From assembly GCA_963693365.1 (NCBI GenBank), contig CAVNZM010000009.1, positions 3,472,001 to 3,536,000 of the forward strand: a stretch of 64,000 bases of DNA, written 5' to 3'. Below are positions 40,785-53,802 of the stretch, one piece after another. The position numbers were made by a program, and so were the translations under genes. Each line of letters opens with the position of its first letter. Position 1 is the first letter of the stretch. This stretch comes from Amoebidium appalachense (lineage: Eukaryota; Ichthyosporea). A model generated the notes under the pieces. It saw only the letters and a program-made list of their open reading frames with translations. It had not been told where the DNA came from and made no database searches.

Positions 40785-40866
40785 GCAGATGGACTGTGTT
40801 GATTCTTCTTTAACCTTTTTTTCTTTGTGGTCTTTTCCCTCTTCTCCCCACACCGTTACAACACAT

Positions 40867-40909
<43 letters not shown>

Positions 40910-41546
40910 GCTCTCTCTCTCTCTTCCGTTTAATTAGGTGGGTGGGTGTGTTTGTGGGGAGGGGGGGAAGGGGGGGGAGGGGGATGTGATATGTGTTACA
41001 GTAGGTTTGAGGTTTGAAGCCCACTCTAGCTAGGTCTTTGTGGACAACTGTGTTGAAGGGCTTTCTTTCTTTCTTTTTTTTTTTGGCCTGTTTCGTGTAT
41101 TTTCAAATCGCCGCCTGTAGTGCATGTATTGTGAGATGAGTACGGTAGTTCAACCTCTACCACCCAGTATAATTGTTTAGTCAACAACATGGGCTCCTTG
41201 AACATACGTGAACACCTGTGCACTTGCCAACAAGACCACACCCCTACCCGCCCTTCCTTCTTTCCCCTTCGTCGAATTCAGTTTGGCGTGATTGCGATTC
41301 AGTCTTTTGCGTTAATACATCCCATGTTTGCGTAAAATCACCTTCCAGTTTGCGTAAATCCATGCACATCGCACATCGCGATCGACTCAGCGAACATGAA
41401 AGCTACACTCGGCAAGTAGGGCTTTCACTGAAACTCTGCGCATGCGCTGCTCGAGCTCATCACTCGGTTCGTTTCTAACTAGAATTCTCAACTGTAGCTG
41501 TCTCAAACCCCCATCACCCCGCCCGCCTTCCTCGCCATAAAAAACC
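40785..41546. other. intergenic region between zinc-finger copies 1 and 2
   Basis: A CT-rich repeat lies at 40872-40924 and a short G-rich stretch at 40958-40984. The rest is ordinary sequence that should contain the promoter of copy 2. No gene is seen. Confidence 0.6.
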
Positions 41547-42678
41547 ATGTCTAAGCTAGCGTCAGTGAAGAGCAGTGGCAATTACCTTCATAATTCTCGG
41601 GTAGCTTCTAAAACATGGCAAGCGCACGAAGATAGGGGACAGAGGCCGAAAAGGCGGGTGTGTCCCACATGTAACGGGTGTGGATATGTGAACGAAGAGG
41701 ATGGGTCTAGGGTTGGGTTGGTGGGTGAGGGTGGGCAAGAGTCGGAGGATGACTGGGAGATGCGGTCGGACATAGACGGTTCGCAATTTGAACACACACC
41801 TGGACAATCCCAAAGGAATGAGCCCAGAGATTTGGTCTCCTACCATGAACCGGCACAGAATGAGTTGTCTAATGCAGACGGTAGTCGAATTGCGCCTGCT
41901 GTCTACACATGCTCAGAAGAAGGGTGCAGTTTCGTTGCTCGTACGAGGCCCGTGCTGGCCGCACACATGTCTGGACATCGATTGAAAAGTTATGTGTGTA
42001 CACATCCCGGCTGCGAAAAGCGCTTTGCCAAACCGGGTTATCTGCTACGGCACATGAAACTCCACGAGTTGGGTGGCGCTGGTGAGGCGGGTGGAAAGAA
42101 AACGAACCCTAAATTCAAGTGCAGCTACGACGGCTGTGCGTATGAAACGAGGTCCCAAGCGACGATCGAAACACACATCAACAGGGATCATAAAGGAAAG
42201 CTTCCGTTTGCGTGTAAGCATGAGGGCTGCAAACTGAGGTTCGGTAGTACCATCTACCTGAAAAATGCACGAGGAGAAATGTCACCAAGGCATTCCGAAG
42301 GAGATGATAAGGAAATACGGGTGTTCCTGGGAGGGATGTTCGTATAGAAGTGACCAACCAAGTCAAATTCGCGACCACATGAACACACACACGGGAGAGA
42401 GGCCATATGTGTGTACGTTTGGTGGTTGTAGTGCTACTTTTTCGAAACAAGGACACTTGTATACACACGTGCTCATTCATACAGGCGAGAAGAAAGTGGC
42501 GTGTACATACCCTGGATGCAGCTATAAAACCTTTAGAAAACCACAGCTAAGGATACACATGCGCAGTCACACGGGAGAAAGACCATGCGTGTGTGATGTT
42601 GATGGGTGTGGAAAGGCGTACTCCACTAGTGGAAACTTGTTAGGGCACAAAAGAAAGGTGCACAATATGCTTATTTAG
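41547..42678 (+). pseudogene. C2H2 zinc-finger copy 2, frameshifted
   Basis: It starts with the same basic N-terminus and [17 protein letters not shown] as copy 1, with a shorter acidic region. Fingers 1-3 and the Cys half of finger 4 are intact. The frame then shifts at a run of five A (42261-42265): compared with copies 1 and 3, one base is extra between CTGAAA and the CAC of the first finger-4 histidine. The original frame ends at a TAA at 42345-42347, while the rest of finger 4 and fingers 5-8 continue open in the other frame to TAG at 42676-42678. Allowing for the one extra base, the coding region would be 376 codons plus stop. A homopolymer sequencing or assembly error is possible, since the rest is well preserved. 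Confidence 0.8.
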
Positions 42679-43249
42679 AAACGTAGACGGTGTTATCGTG
42701 TGCTCTGATTGGCGTTGGTGTTAACGTGTGCTCTGAATGGCGTTTTCTTTTTCTTTCTCTCACTCGTTCCTTTTTTTCTATCTTTGTTGTATTTGTTAGT
42801 GCTGTGTGTGTGTTCGCACCGAAGGAGAGAGCAGGAGGAGGAGGGAGAGGGTGGGGGAGGAGGGGTTAGTGATAAAGGAGAGGAATTTAAATTCGCCTTT
42901 CGCCTTTCATGGTGCAGTAGTTCAAAGTATGGGTGCAGTACATAGTTCAAAGTATGCATCCCAAGTTTTTCTGTACGAGAGTGTCAGATAGTTTCGTCTT
43001 CTGTAGAAAAATAGATACGCCTTTCACGTTGTAAAAGCCCAAGTTTTTCTGTACAAAAGTGTCAGATAGTTTTTTCTTCTTTTTTTTCTAAGTCATCGTA
43101 AGCTCGGCCGCCGCCCCGTACAGCCCTATGCCATAGTAAACAAGAGCGTGATAGCAACGAAAAAATCAAAGCCTTCGCCTTGAAAGAACGTTCGCATCCT
43201 CCTTTCTCCCCCTCCCTCCGGTTTCCCCAGCCCCTCCCCCACAGTTACC
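42679..43249. other. intergenic region between zinc-finger copies 2 and 3
   Basis: It holds two short direct duplications: GGCGTTGGTGTTAACGTGTGCTCTG-type sequence near 42710-42740, and CCAAGTTTTTCTGTACGAGAG and CCCAAGTTTTTCTGTACAAAAG near 42960 and 43038, each followed by TGTCAGATAGTTT. The promoter of copy 3 should lie near 43100-43249. No gene is seen. Confidence 0.6.
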
Positions 43250-44503
43250 ATGTCAAAGCTAGTGTCGACGAAGGGCAGTGTTTCTTATAATTCTCCTAGA
43301 ACTCTGAAAACAACATGGCAGACACACGACGAGAGGACACAGAGACAGAAGCGGCGGGTGTGTCCCACTTGTAACGGATGTGGGTATGTGGACGAGGAGG
43401 AAGCTTTGGAGGATGAGACCACGATTAACGTTAGTGACGATGAACAAGAGTCGCAGGAGGAACATGAGATGCGGGCGGAGGACGAACAGGAGTTGCCGAC
43501 GGAATGGGACGTTAGGGATGAGGATGTTGGTCAAGTCTCGGAGACAGGAAGCGCATCTAACCCCATCGTTATCGACGTTAGCAACGAATCTCACGTGGAG
43601 GACGCTAACCACGAGTCGTCAGACATAAGACAGAAAATAGTGCGAAATCTTTTGGCGCGAAGGGCACGTATACTATTGGAACATCCAGTGGTGAAGCATC
43701 CTTGCTCACAGTCTAATTGTAAAGAGCTGTTCACAAAACCGGAGGAGCTTCACAGCCACCGGAAAGTTCATGAGTTTGCTGGCCCCCCTGCCCATCTTGT
43801 CGGTGAAAAGAGAACAACTAAATTATACAAGTGTGGCTACGACGGGTGTACGTATGAAACGAAGGTTGAAGCGTCGTTTGAATCACACATCAACAAGAAG
43901 CATCTAGGAGAACACCCGTTTGGGTGTAGTTTTAAAGGCTGCAGGCGGAGATTTGGTAGCGCCATGCACTTGAAGAAACATGAGGAGAAATGTCACCAAG
44001 GAGCGCAGTTGGACAAGGAGAGATAATATGCATGTTCTTGGGAGGGCTGTTCGTATACATTCAACCAGGCAGATCAACTTCATGATCATATGAACAGACA
44101 CGAGGAGAACTATCAAGGGACGCCAATGGAGGAGATTTCGAAGGAGCATGTGTGTACTTGGGAGGGATGTTCCGTTCGATGTTACGCTGCAAATCTACTT
44201 CGTGAGCACATATACACACACACGGGAGAGCGGCCATATGTGTGTATGTTTTGTAGTGCTACTTTTGCTAAACAACAAGCCTTACAGAAACATGTGATCA
44301 TTCATACAGGCGAGAATAAAATCAAGTGTACATACCCTGAATGCAGCTATGAAGCAAACAGAAAATCACAACTCAAGGTACACATGCGCAAACACAAGGG
44401 AGAGAGACCATTTGTGTGTGATGTTGACGAATGTGGGAAGGCGTACTCCACTAGTGGGAACTTGGTAGCGCACAAAAGAAAGGCGCACAATATGCTTATT
44501 TAG
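43250..44503 (+). pseudogene. C2H2 zinc-finger copy 3, in-frame stop
   Basis: The N-terminus has [17 protein letters not shown] as in copy 1, then an acidic region with several insertions. The first finger of copy 1 is absent. After three fingers an in-frame TAA (44024-44026) falls exactly where copies 1 and 2 have Lys in the linker [10 protein letters not shown]; the same frame continues open for 159 codons with five more fingers to TAG at 44501-44503. A single AAA-to-TAA change explains it. The downstream part has an extra CTWEGC finger that looks like an internal duplication of the CSWEGC finger, and one finger reads CMFC where the others have CTFGGC, losing two residues. It could be a pseudogene, a truncated three-finger protein, or a read-through product. 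Confidence 0.75.
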
Positions 44504-44676
44504 GAACATAGGCGGTGTTATTTGCTGCTCTAGTTTTTTTTCCCCTTCATTCTCTCTTTCTCGCCCCTCCCCCCACCCCCCCACCCCCTCCTCCTCCCCC
44601 CTCCCCCCACCGCCCTTATTTTTTTTTTTCCCCTTTTTTTGAGCCCCTGTGTGTGTGTTTCGCCGATGGTGGCGGG

Positions 44677-44723
<47 letters not shown>

Positions 44724-45504
44724 AAATCGTATAAGCTGTTATGTGTTTGACGCATGAATAGTACTTTCACCCAAGTGTTCACGGTACTACTACTACCGGG
44801 TTTTCGTTTTTCTTTTTCTTTTTTCTTTTTTTTTGAATTTTTGGGTGTCGTTTGTTTTGAGGTCACTATGTGCCCTCAAGGAAGGATTAAGGTCAGGCAG
44901 GGTGTCTAAATAACTATAATAGGGGGGTAATTTATAGGGGTTTAAATTCAAACTTAACGTTTAAAGCCATAGGGGTTTAAATTTGGCCTGTTCTTTCTAC
45001 ATAATGCACACACTGTAGGAGCTTTTCTCCAGTAGTTTCTCCCTTTGTTCAGCACAACATATTATGTGAGCACTCAAGTTGTTTCTGGCTTATACATTTA
45101 CACAAAGCTCTCGTGTACATGCCAAACATAACCCCTCCATATATACTCGCACGAGTGGAAATACATGTACATACCGTTAACAGTAACAAAGGTTGGCAAA
45201 CCCTTTTATGGTAATGCTTACATAACGTCACGAAGTGTTCTTTTGTTTTTAACTTCGATTGAACATCAAGAACTTGTGGGTGAATGTGGGTGGGAGTGGC
45301 CTGGGTAGCTGGGTGTGTGTGTGTGTGTGTGTGTGTTGGGGGGGGGAGGAGAGCGGGAAGGGGAAGGGGTGTGTGTGTGTGTGTGTTGGGGGGGGGGGGG
45401 AGGGGGGGGGGGGGAGGCTTGAGTAGCACAGACAATAGCGGTAGATGCTTACTAGATGTTCTTTGATCGGATTGGTGAAATGTCATAACCTCATTTCGTG
45501 GGGT

Positions 45505-45552
<48 letters not shown>

Positions 45553-45628
45553 GGGCATGTGTAAACATGTGTGCGGGTGTTTGGTGGTGGTGGTGGTTGG
45601 GGGGAGGGGGGGGGGGTGGTGTGTGTGT

Positions 45629-45672
<44 letters not shown>

Positions 45673-46178
45673 ACAGGTTGCATGCCTACGTGTAGGTGTG
45701 TGCCCGAGTTAGTGGGTTGGTGGGAGTGTTCGTGCGTACATTTGAGTCTGTGCATGTGTGTGCACTTGCACATAGGTGTAACTGTTTATGTACGCATGCT
45801 TGTACGTGTGTGTGAATACGGATTGTATGAATGTATGGGTTTAGGTATATGTGTGCATGTGTGTTGTGTTGCAAGTGTGTTTGTGTGCGCGCGCATGTGT
45901 ATGTCGGTAGGTGCAGATGTGTCTGTACATGTCTGTGTGTCGGGGTGTGCACTTGTGTGTGGGTGTGCGCATAGTACCCTCGTACGCGTATACGGTGTCT
46001 GGGTACCGTGTGGGCCACCGGTACCGAGGCCCGATCGCGACCCAAGTCCAAGGAGAGGCCGGGTGGGTGGGTGCACGGGCGGGTGGTTTAAATTTAAATT
46101 CATCGTGGGCTTGTTTGTGGGGCGCGCACGTGTGTTTCTGTCATTAATTGTTTGTGTGTGGGGCCTGGGTGTTTTTTT

Positions 46179-46227
<49 letters not shown>

Positions 46228-47519
46228 CCAAGGGAAGGGGGGTCTGGTAGCCGTTATGTGTCTGTGCGACTCTCGAGTATTTGTAGGGAGTAAATCTAAC
46301 GAGAACCTTCAAATAACCTGATTTGTGTCAGTATAGATCGTACGTATGTGGGCGATTCCAGGGTGCATTCACTGTGTTTGTGCCTATGCCGTAAGGTGTC
46401 ATATAAACTCGAGTAGTTCTGAGCATGCATTTCCTGATCTCCGCAATGATAATCTTTTAGTGGGCCATGCCAATTTCTCAAAGCTTGCAATCCGTTTTTT
46501 CTATCAACCCGTTACCAAATGGAGGGGGGGGAATGCGCTGTTTATGTATTAACGACATGTAGGTGAGCTGTGATGAGTTGTCGGCACCAAGGCCAACAGT
46601 ACTTCCACTCAGCAAGATATACATTTACAATTTCCCACATGTAAAACTTAAAACATAAAGTTAATAAATATGTTAGTAACATGCAATGCTGCTTGATGCT
46701 CCGGCCCTTTGCTATTTAATTCGTAGTCTCTTCGGTATTGAAACGCCATTATAATTTGGCTATCAATTATGTGCGTGTGTGCATTGTGTCTTGTATTCAG
46801 TTAATCTTAAGCATAGCCCGCCGTTGCCGGCCTGTGCATCACTTTCCTTATTTAGGCAACGCACCACAGATGTTGTTAACTTGACATTTTGTACATTTTA
46901 ACTTAAAATCAATTTATGATAATAACTTTGAATTGAGCAGCACCGTTCCTAAGTTCATACCTTCAAAATCTTTCAAATGCTACACAGAATCAAGATAATT
47001 AATTACTAAAATATACATTGGCACACTTTTCTGGCTGAAATGGTCATATGTACATACACACGAGTCGCCATTTTTTCGATATCCACTGTAAGTATACAGT
47101 AACTACCCTGTTCAATATCATATAATAGTATCCTGAGATGCACCTACAATAGTCATAAAGAAGGATTACATACATGCAAATCAGAATAAACATAGAGAGA
47201 TTTGATATTAGGAATCCTCTTCAACTTTCACAATAACTAAGACCAATGCATTCGGAGCGCCCTTACATACATATACCTATCACTTCACATATGTATAACT
47301 TCAATTCACCGCCACTAACATCCTCAACACCATTTACTACCTAATCGTTATTTAGGAAATTTAAGGAGTATGCACGGCAATAACCATTCACTAATGTTTT
47401 TTCCAAACGAAGTTTTTTCATGTGACAAGGTGTTGTCCCCGGCTGCAAACACAAATGCTGACTGTATACATACGACTTTGCGCTAACCCACAGCAACTGC
47501 CTTATAAGGTTAATAAGCC
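44504..47519. other. intergenic region between zinc-finger cluster and ABC pseudogene
   Basis: No gene is seen. Poly-C and poly-G runs lie at 44564-44610, 44680-44722, 45388-45415, 45507-45550, 45628-45670 and 46189-46226. TG-rich mixed repeats cover 45670-45990. The stretch 46280-47519 is AT-richer, free of long simple repeats and without a convincing open frame. Confidence 0.6.
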
Positions 47520-48639
47520 TTACGCATGGTTGGTTCCCTCCGCGGCGCCATGCACGTCATTCCTTCCATTTAAGGAAGCATAGTGCCCGTCCAATCCAAT
47601 CAGCTCATTGTGCGTGCCGCATTCCACCACCCGCCCTTCGTTAAGTACCACAGGACGCACCCTTCCTTCTTCTAGACGAAGCCAGGTCTGCACTCGACGC
47701 ACAAAGTGAAGAAGGAAGGGTGGGTCCTGTGTGTGTGGGCGGGAAGGGGAGGGGGGAAGGGGGTAGGGGGAAGGGTATGTGTAAAAATTAATAATTGGAT
47801 TTGATCGGTTTAATACAATGATAAGATTATGGTGAGTCAGAATGTGGGTGGATGGGCGGGTGGGTGACTGGGTGGGTGGGTTGGTGAGGGAGGTGATAAT
47901 GGATTGTTCTGTTGTTTTCTCTCAATAATGCAATCATTCGTGAGGAAAAGGTTGAGGGGGGTGAGGGGTGACGGGGGGCAGGCAGGGTGAGGGGTTAAGG
48001 GGGGGGGGGGGGGGGGGGGGGGGGGAGTGGGGGGGGAGGGCGAGAAGCATGACAAAATCACAAAGAAGAAAAGGAACAAGAGTAAAAAAAAAAGGGGGGG
48101 TGGGGTGGGGAGGGATCACCACACCTGAGTCTCTCTCTCCCTCCAATTTATCCTTCCCTTGGCACCGGCGGCCGCTGCTGCTAAAGGTAAAACGGAACAC
48201 AGAACAAAAGTGACTTTCCAACTCCCCAAAGCGAAAGCAACTACCACCGTAACACACACACACCCCACACGCTCATTAGCAGTTGTCCTAGGGATTACCC
48301 TGCCGCGGTTTTAATTAGGTTTGCTTCAGTGTCTAGACGGGAGGTGAGAACAGCTGCACTGTTATTTTTGTGGTCGGAATAGCTGTTTTTTTGACGGAGC
48401 ATGGCTCTGTGTGTGTGTACACATGTGGGGGGGGGGGGGGGGGGAGGGGGGAGGGGGGGGGAATGGAGGGGGGGGGGGGGGAGGGGGAGAGGGGGGAGAG
48501 GGGAAGGGGGTGATGGAGGGAGGTGGGGGGAGAGGGGGAGGGGTGGGTTGATGTGTGAGTTGGGGAGGGGGGTTTGTGTGTGTGTGATCAGGGGTGGGGG
48601 GAGGCTGGGGCGGAGGGGGGGAGGAGGAGGGGGGGGGGG

Positions 48640-48943
<304 letters not shown>

Positions 48944-50374
48944 CGTACTTATGTGCTTGTGTATGGCAAGTAACAGTGTCTTTCGCGGAAAGGGGCGGAT
49001 AAGGAGGACAAACACGTGAGGTTGTCGTTTTTAAATACATAAAGGGTTTTCATGTAGAATCGGAAGATTAAAATGACCGGGTGAGGTGGGGTGGGGGGGG
49101 GTGGGTGAGAGGGGTGGGGGGGGTGGGGGGGTGGGGGGGAGAGTATCATGGGACCAACTTCCCTACACGATATCATAAAACACCCATTCCCTCCCCCCCC
49201 CCCCCCCCCCCCCCCTCCTCCCCCCCACCATCCCCCATCTCCCCCGCTTCCCCCGCCCCCCCCCCCCCCCCCCCCCCCCCCCCTTTCACCCATATAGCCT
49301 ATATGTTTGAATATACCCCATCTGCGTAGTCACCATGCAATCTTATGTACACACGTACACACATTTCACACAACACCCCCCAACACCAAAGCGCCAACAT
49401 GGAACCCCCCTTCCCCCCCCCCCCCCCCCCCCCTTCTCCCTCTCTTGCATGTTGCACCACTACCCCCCCTTCATCCCAATCCCATCCGACCCGCCCACCC
49501 CCCACCCACCTCCCCCCCCCCCCCCCCCCCCCAACCCCCCCTCACCGACCTTCCCCATACCCCATCCTTTGCCCAACCATCCTCCCCCCCCCCCCCCCCC
49601 CCCCGCCGCCCCCTCTCCCCTCCCGCAACACACACCAAGCGCTTACTCCCACCCCTCCAACCCTCTACTCACTCACCTGAATGACTCCAGTCTGAGAACG
49701 GTTGCGAGCCGGGCGCCCGAGTATTCAAAACACAAAAACACGCAAAACGTCGTAATCCCAAAAACACCGCCATTCCAACGTAAACCAGAGCTTAGCGGCA
49801 CATTTCCTTATAGAGCTTTGGGGGGAGGGGGGGGGAGGGTCCGATTGATAGGACCCCATCGTGGAGAGGGTTTTACTAAGTACCAACCCACTCACGGTGA
49901 AACGCAAACCACCGATAAAAGCGCAAAAGACACCGAGAATGTACAATTTCCATAGGCGGGGGTTGAGACCTAAAATTCGTCGCGCGAGGCGGAAAAGACC
50001 CCACTTGTTCTCCTCTTCGTCCTCTTGTGGTGGTGGGTTGCTGTCGTCGATTTGATCGGTGAAATCCTTGAAATTGGGGTAGCACGGGTCGATGGTAATG
50101 ATGTTGAAATTGTTGGTGAATCATCATGAGTTGGTGAGGTGTTGGTGTCTTTGTTCCGATCTGTTGATGTGTGGATGTTAAAAGTTAGACTGTTTGTTGA
50201 ATTGTTGAAACATGGAGATATAAAGCACACACGTAAAAGCCGCTAGTATTTGTGTGTTGCATGAAATCTACCCCCCCCTCCCCTCCTCCCCTCTCGTCCT
50301 TCCCCCTTCTCCTCCCCCTACCCCCTCCGCCCTCCCCCCCCCCCCCCTCCCCCTCCCCCCGCCACCCCCCCCCC

Positions 50375-50405
<31 letters not shown>

Positions 50406-51149
50406 AGACATAACATGGGCGCAGACACGTACACCCTTGAACGGGCACAGACACCCTTTGCATGCAACCTTACATCTACCTCTGTTAACGTTTTCTCTCT
50501 ACCTCTCTTTTATTGTCTATCTTCCTCCCCCCAATCAGCAGACTGGGTTTACCTTAGCGGCAAAATGTGTGACTTAGGGACGGCACAACCCGGGCGGGAG
50601 GGGAGGGGGGGGAAGGGGGGGGGAGGGGGGGGGGCGCAAGGGGGGAGGGGAGGGGGGGGAGGGAGGGGGGGGGGGGGGGGGGGGGGGGGAGGGGCGGGGG
50701 GAGGGGGGGGGGGGGGAGGGGGGGAGGAGGGATAAGCTGTGCCTATGTGCTTTCACGCTGTGCACACCACCAGAGATGCCCATGGGGTTGTGAAACGAAA
50801 CAAAGAATACTGCGGGGAGAGGGAGGGAGGGGGTGAGCGGGAGGAGGGGGGTGGGGAGGGGGGGGGTAAGGGGGGGGTCTCTCTGTAACGTACCTTCATT
50901 TTTCTTCTTATCCTCCACGCCTGTAGCCCCCCCGCCCCACCACCTCTCTCCATCATCCCCCTATACATCCTCGCACCCTCCCCATCCCCACACATTAACT
51001 CTTCATGTGTCCCCGTACTTATAACCCTCCCCCCCTCCACCACCACAGTTATATTTGCACTCCTAAAAGTAGATAGTTGGTGTGCGATAATAACGCACGT
51101 GTGCTTGTGAGCCGCCGCAGCGGATTCCCCCCTGAGTGTGTCTTGGACC

Positions 51150-51297
51150 AATCGTTTGCTTTGTTTGTCTAGACCACTGGTAGCTTCATCTAGAAGGAGT
51201 ATGGGGGGATTGCGCACGAGGGCAATCGTTCGCTTTGTTTGTCTAGAGCACTGGTAGCTTCATCTAGAAGGGGTATGGGGGGATTTCGCACGAGGGC
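51150..51297 (-). repeat. 74-bp tandem duplication across the Walker B coding segment
   Basis: Copies 51150-51223 and 51224-51297 both encode [20 protein letters not shown] and differ at about five positions. Because 74 is not a multiple of three, reading through both copies shifts the frame, so the second Walker B segment is out of frame with the signature motif. Confidence 0.9.
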
Positions 51298-52386
51298 ACG
51301 TGCTATGGCGATACGCTGCTTCTGGCCGCCTGATAGTTGTACACCTAAATCACCGACCTGATATGGACCCCCCCCGCAGATATGTAAGTTAGAAAATGCG
51401 CTACTATGGGGTACCGCAGGGTTAGTTAGGTTTCCTGACTAGCCATATCAGCTTTATTCTCCGAGGAAGGAGGGTGGAGGGCGGGAGGGGTGGGGGAGGG
51501 GAGGAGGGGATTGGAGGTGGATGGTGGTGGTGGTGGTGAAGAGGGGCGGAGGGAGGGAAGGTGGGGGGGGACGGGGGGAGGGGGGGAGGATGGAGGGGGG
51601 GGGGGGGGGAGCCCCCCTCCCCCTCCCCTCCCCCCCCCTCCCCCCCCTCCCCCCACCTTTTCCCCCCCCCCAAAAAACTTCCCCCCTCCCCCCCCCCCCC
51701 CCCCTTCCCGCCAACACCACCCATCTCTTCTTCCCTCCGGCTTAGACTGCATTTCGCTACCACCCTCCTACCACACAAATGCATACATACACTACTCGAA
51801 GCCAATAGTACTCACCCACCCACCCACCCACTCACCCACACAAAATCACCCACAAAACCACCCACCCATAATTCCACGCGCCCGCCGACCCATGCACTCT
51901 CTAACCTGTGTATCGTAGCCATTAATGAAATCGTGTGCGTTGGCCTGCCGCGCAGCATCCTGAATCTCTTGCATGGTGGGGGTGTATCCTAAATTCGCAG
52001 CCCCCAACACAATATTTTAAGCAATCGTGCCTGGAAGAAGCACGGGCTTCTGCCCGACCAAGCCGATCTTACTGCGCAGCCATTAGACGTTTAAATGTCT
52101 TAAATCCACACCATCTAATCGGATGGTGCCGTTCTCCGGATCGTACAGGTGCTGTATAAGTGAAAGGACGGTGCTCTTCCCGGATCCCGAAGGCCCAACC
52201 AGAGCAACAGTAGACCCCACCTGCAAAAATTGGCAGAGTTAGGACATTATAATTTTAATGAGATGAATCAATTGGTGAATTAAAGATAAAAAGTGCGTTA
52301 CACAATAGTCCGCGGCTATAGAGGCAAAACTGACCGACCCTGCAGTATTACCTTCACGGATCAGGAACCTGTCTGTATTTGTGCCT

Positions 52387-52417
<31 letters not shown>

Positions 52418-52487
52418 CCTTCTCCCCCTCCCCAACACACACACACTCAGACACCCAAAGCAAATCTGAAGTGAGTGCAACATTTGC

Positions 52488-52488
<1 letters not shown>

Positions 52489-52566
<78 letters not shown>
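52489..52566. repeat. (CA)n microsatellite
   Basis: About 38 CA units within the ABC pseudogene, next to a poly-C run at 52387-52414. Confidence 0.95.
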
Positions 52567-52570
<4 letters not shown>

Positions 52571-52876
52571 GACACACACACACACACACACTGGCAGACA
52601 CAGACACATACTCTCTACCCACACACACGCACACACAACCAGTTGCATTGCAGCGTTTAATGTTTTAAATTTTCGAGTCACTCACCGGAATGCGCAGATC
52701 GAAGTCCTTGAGGATCGGGGCATCTGGTCTTAGGTATGTGAAAAGAACATTCGAGAACTCAATCTCCCCAGTTGTGTCGGAGGGGATAATACCATCTTTG
52801 GAAGTCGGATCGATTTCTGATTGGCGGTTGATTATAGGCAGAAGGGAAGCGAGTGCTGACATAGCCTCAGAGAGTG

Positions 52877-52878
<2 letters not shown>

Positions 52879-52947
<69 letters not shown>
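52879..52947. repeat. (TG)n microsatellite abutting an exon-like segment
   Basis: About 34 TG units followed by poly-G (52948-52966). On the minus strand it is (CA)n ending in CAGGCACTCTC, the acceptor of the ABC pseudogene segment that ends near 52685. Confidence 0.95.
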
Positions 52948-52964
<17 letters not shown>

Positions 52965-53274
52965 GGTGGAGGCCCCTTTACCTTCACCCCCCCCTCCCTC
53001 CCCACCACACAGACACACCTTCTGCGACGGCCCCATCTCCATCAGAGCCACTGTCCCTATCTGCACCGCAATAAACACCCTCAACACATCACCCACTGTG
53101 TGCACCTGGATGCCTCCGTCGCTAATCAACTTGCCACCATACCACCACCCCAACCCATTTGAGAGATACATGATGGTAGGAATAACGGCCTATCTCAGTG
53201 CATTTATGACGCTGCTTTTTGTGTCGATTTTCTCTGCTGCAAGAAGGCGCTGTTCGTAGCTGTATACACGTGTT

Positions 53275-53407
<133 letters not shown>

Positions 53408-53645
53408 TTGTGAAGGAGTGGGGTGGGGGATAGGGGGGGGGGGGGAGAAGGGTGGAAAGGGGGGTGGTGGTGGTGGGGGGGGGGGGGGGGAGTGGGGGGG
53501 GGAAGGGGAGGGGACAATTGAAAGGGAAAGAAGAATGAGAAAAGAGAATTGAGTCTAACACCGCCCATTTTACCCCCCCCCCCCCCCCCCTTTCCCCCCC
53601 CATTAAAAAAAAAAAAAAAGCCAAGAAAAAAACCAAAACAGAGCA

Positions 53646-53681
<36 letters not shown>

Positions 53682-53771
53682 ACACACCACACACCCACCC
53701 CCCTCCCCCTCCCCCTTCCCTCCCCCCCCACCCCCCCCCTCTCCCCCCGCAGCCCCCCCCCCCCCCCTCCT

Positions 53772-53802
<31 letters not shown>

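Noticed and set aside
47520-47702. A separate small gene with an ABC-like C-terminus
   Set aside because: The segment upstream of VVLNEGRVVECGTHNEL does not match the expected H-loop region, and it lies in order downstream of the ABC remnant, so it was treated as part of that pseudogene.
51906-53192. Reassigned stop codons (TAA or TAG read as Glu, Gln or Lys)
   Set aside because: The in-frame stops fall mainly in the ABC remnant, which also has frameshifts and a duplication. All intact genes here end in TGA, TAA or TAG at the expected length.
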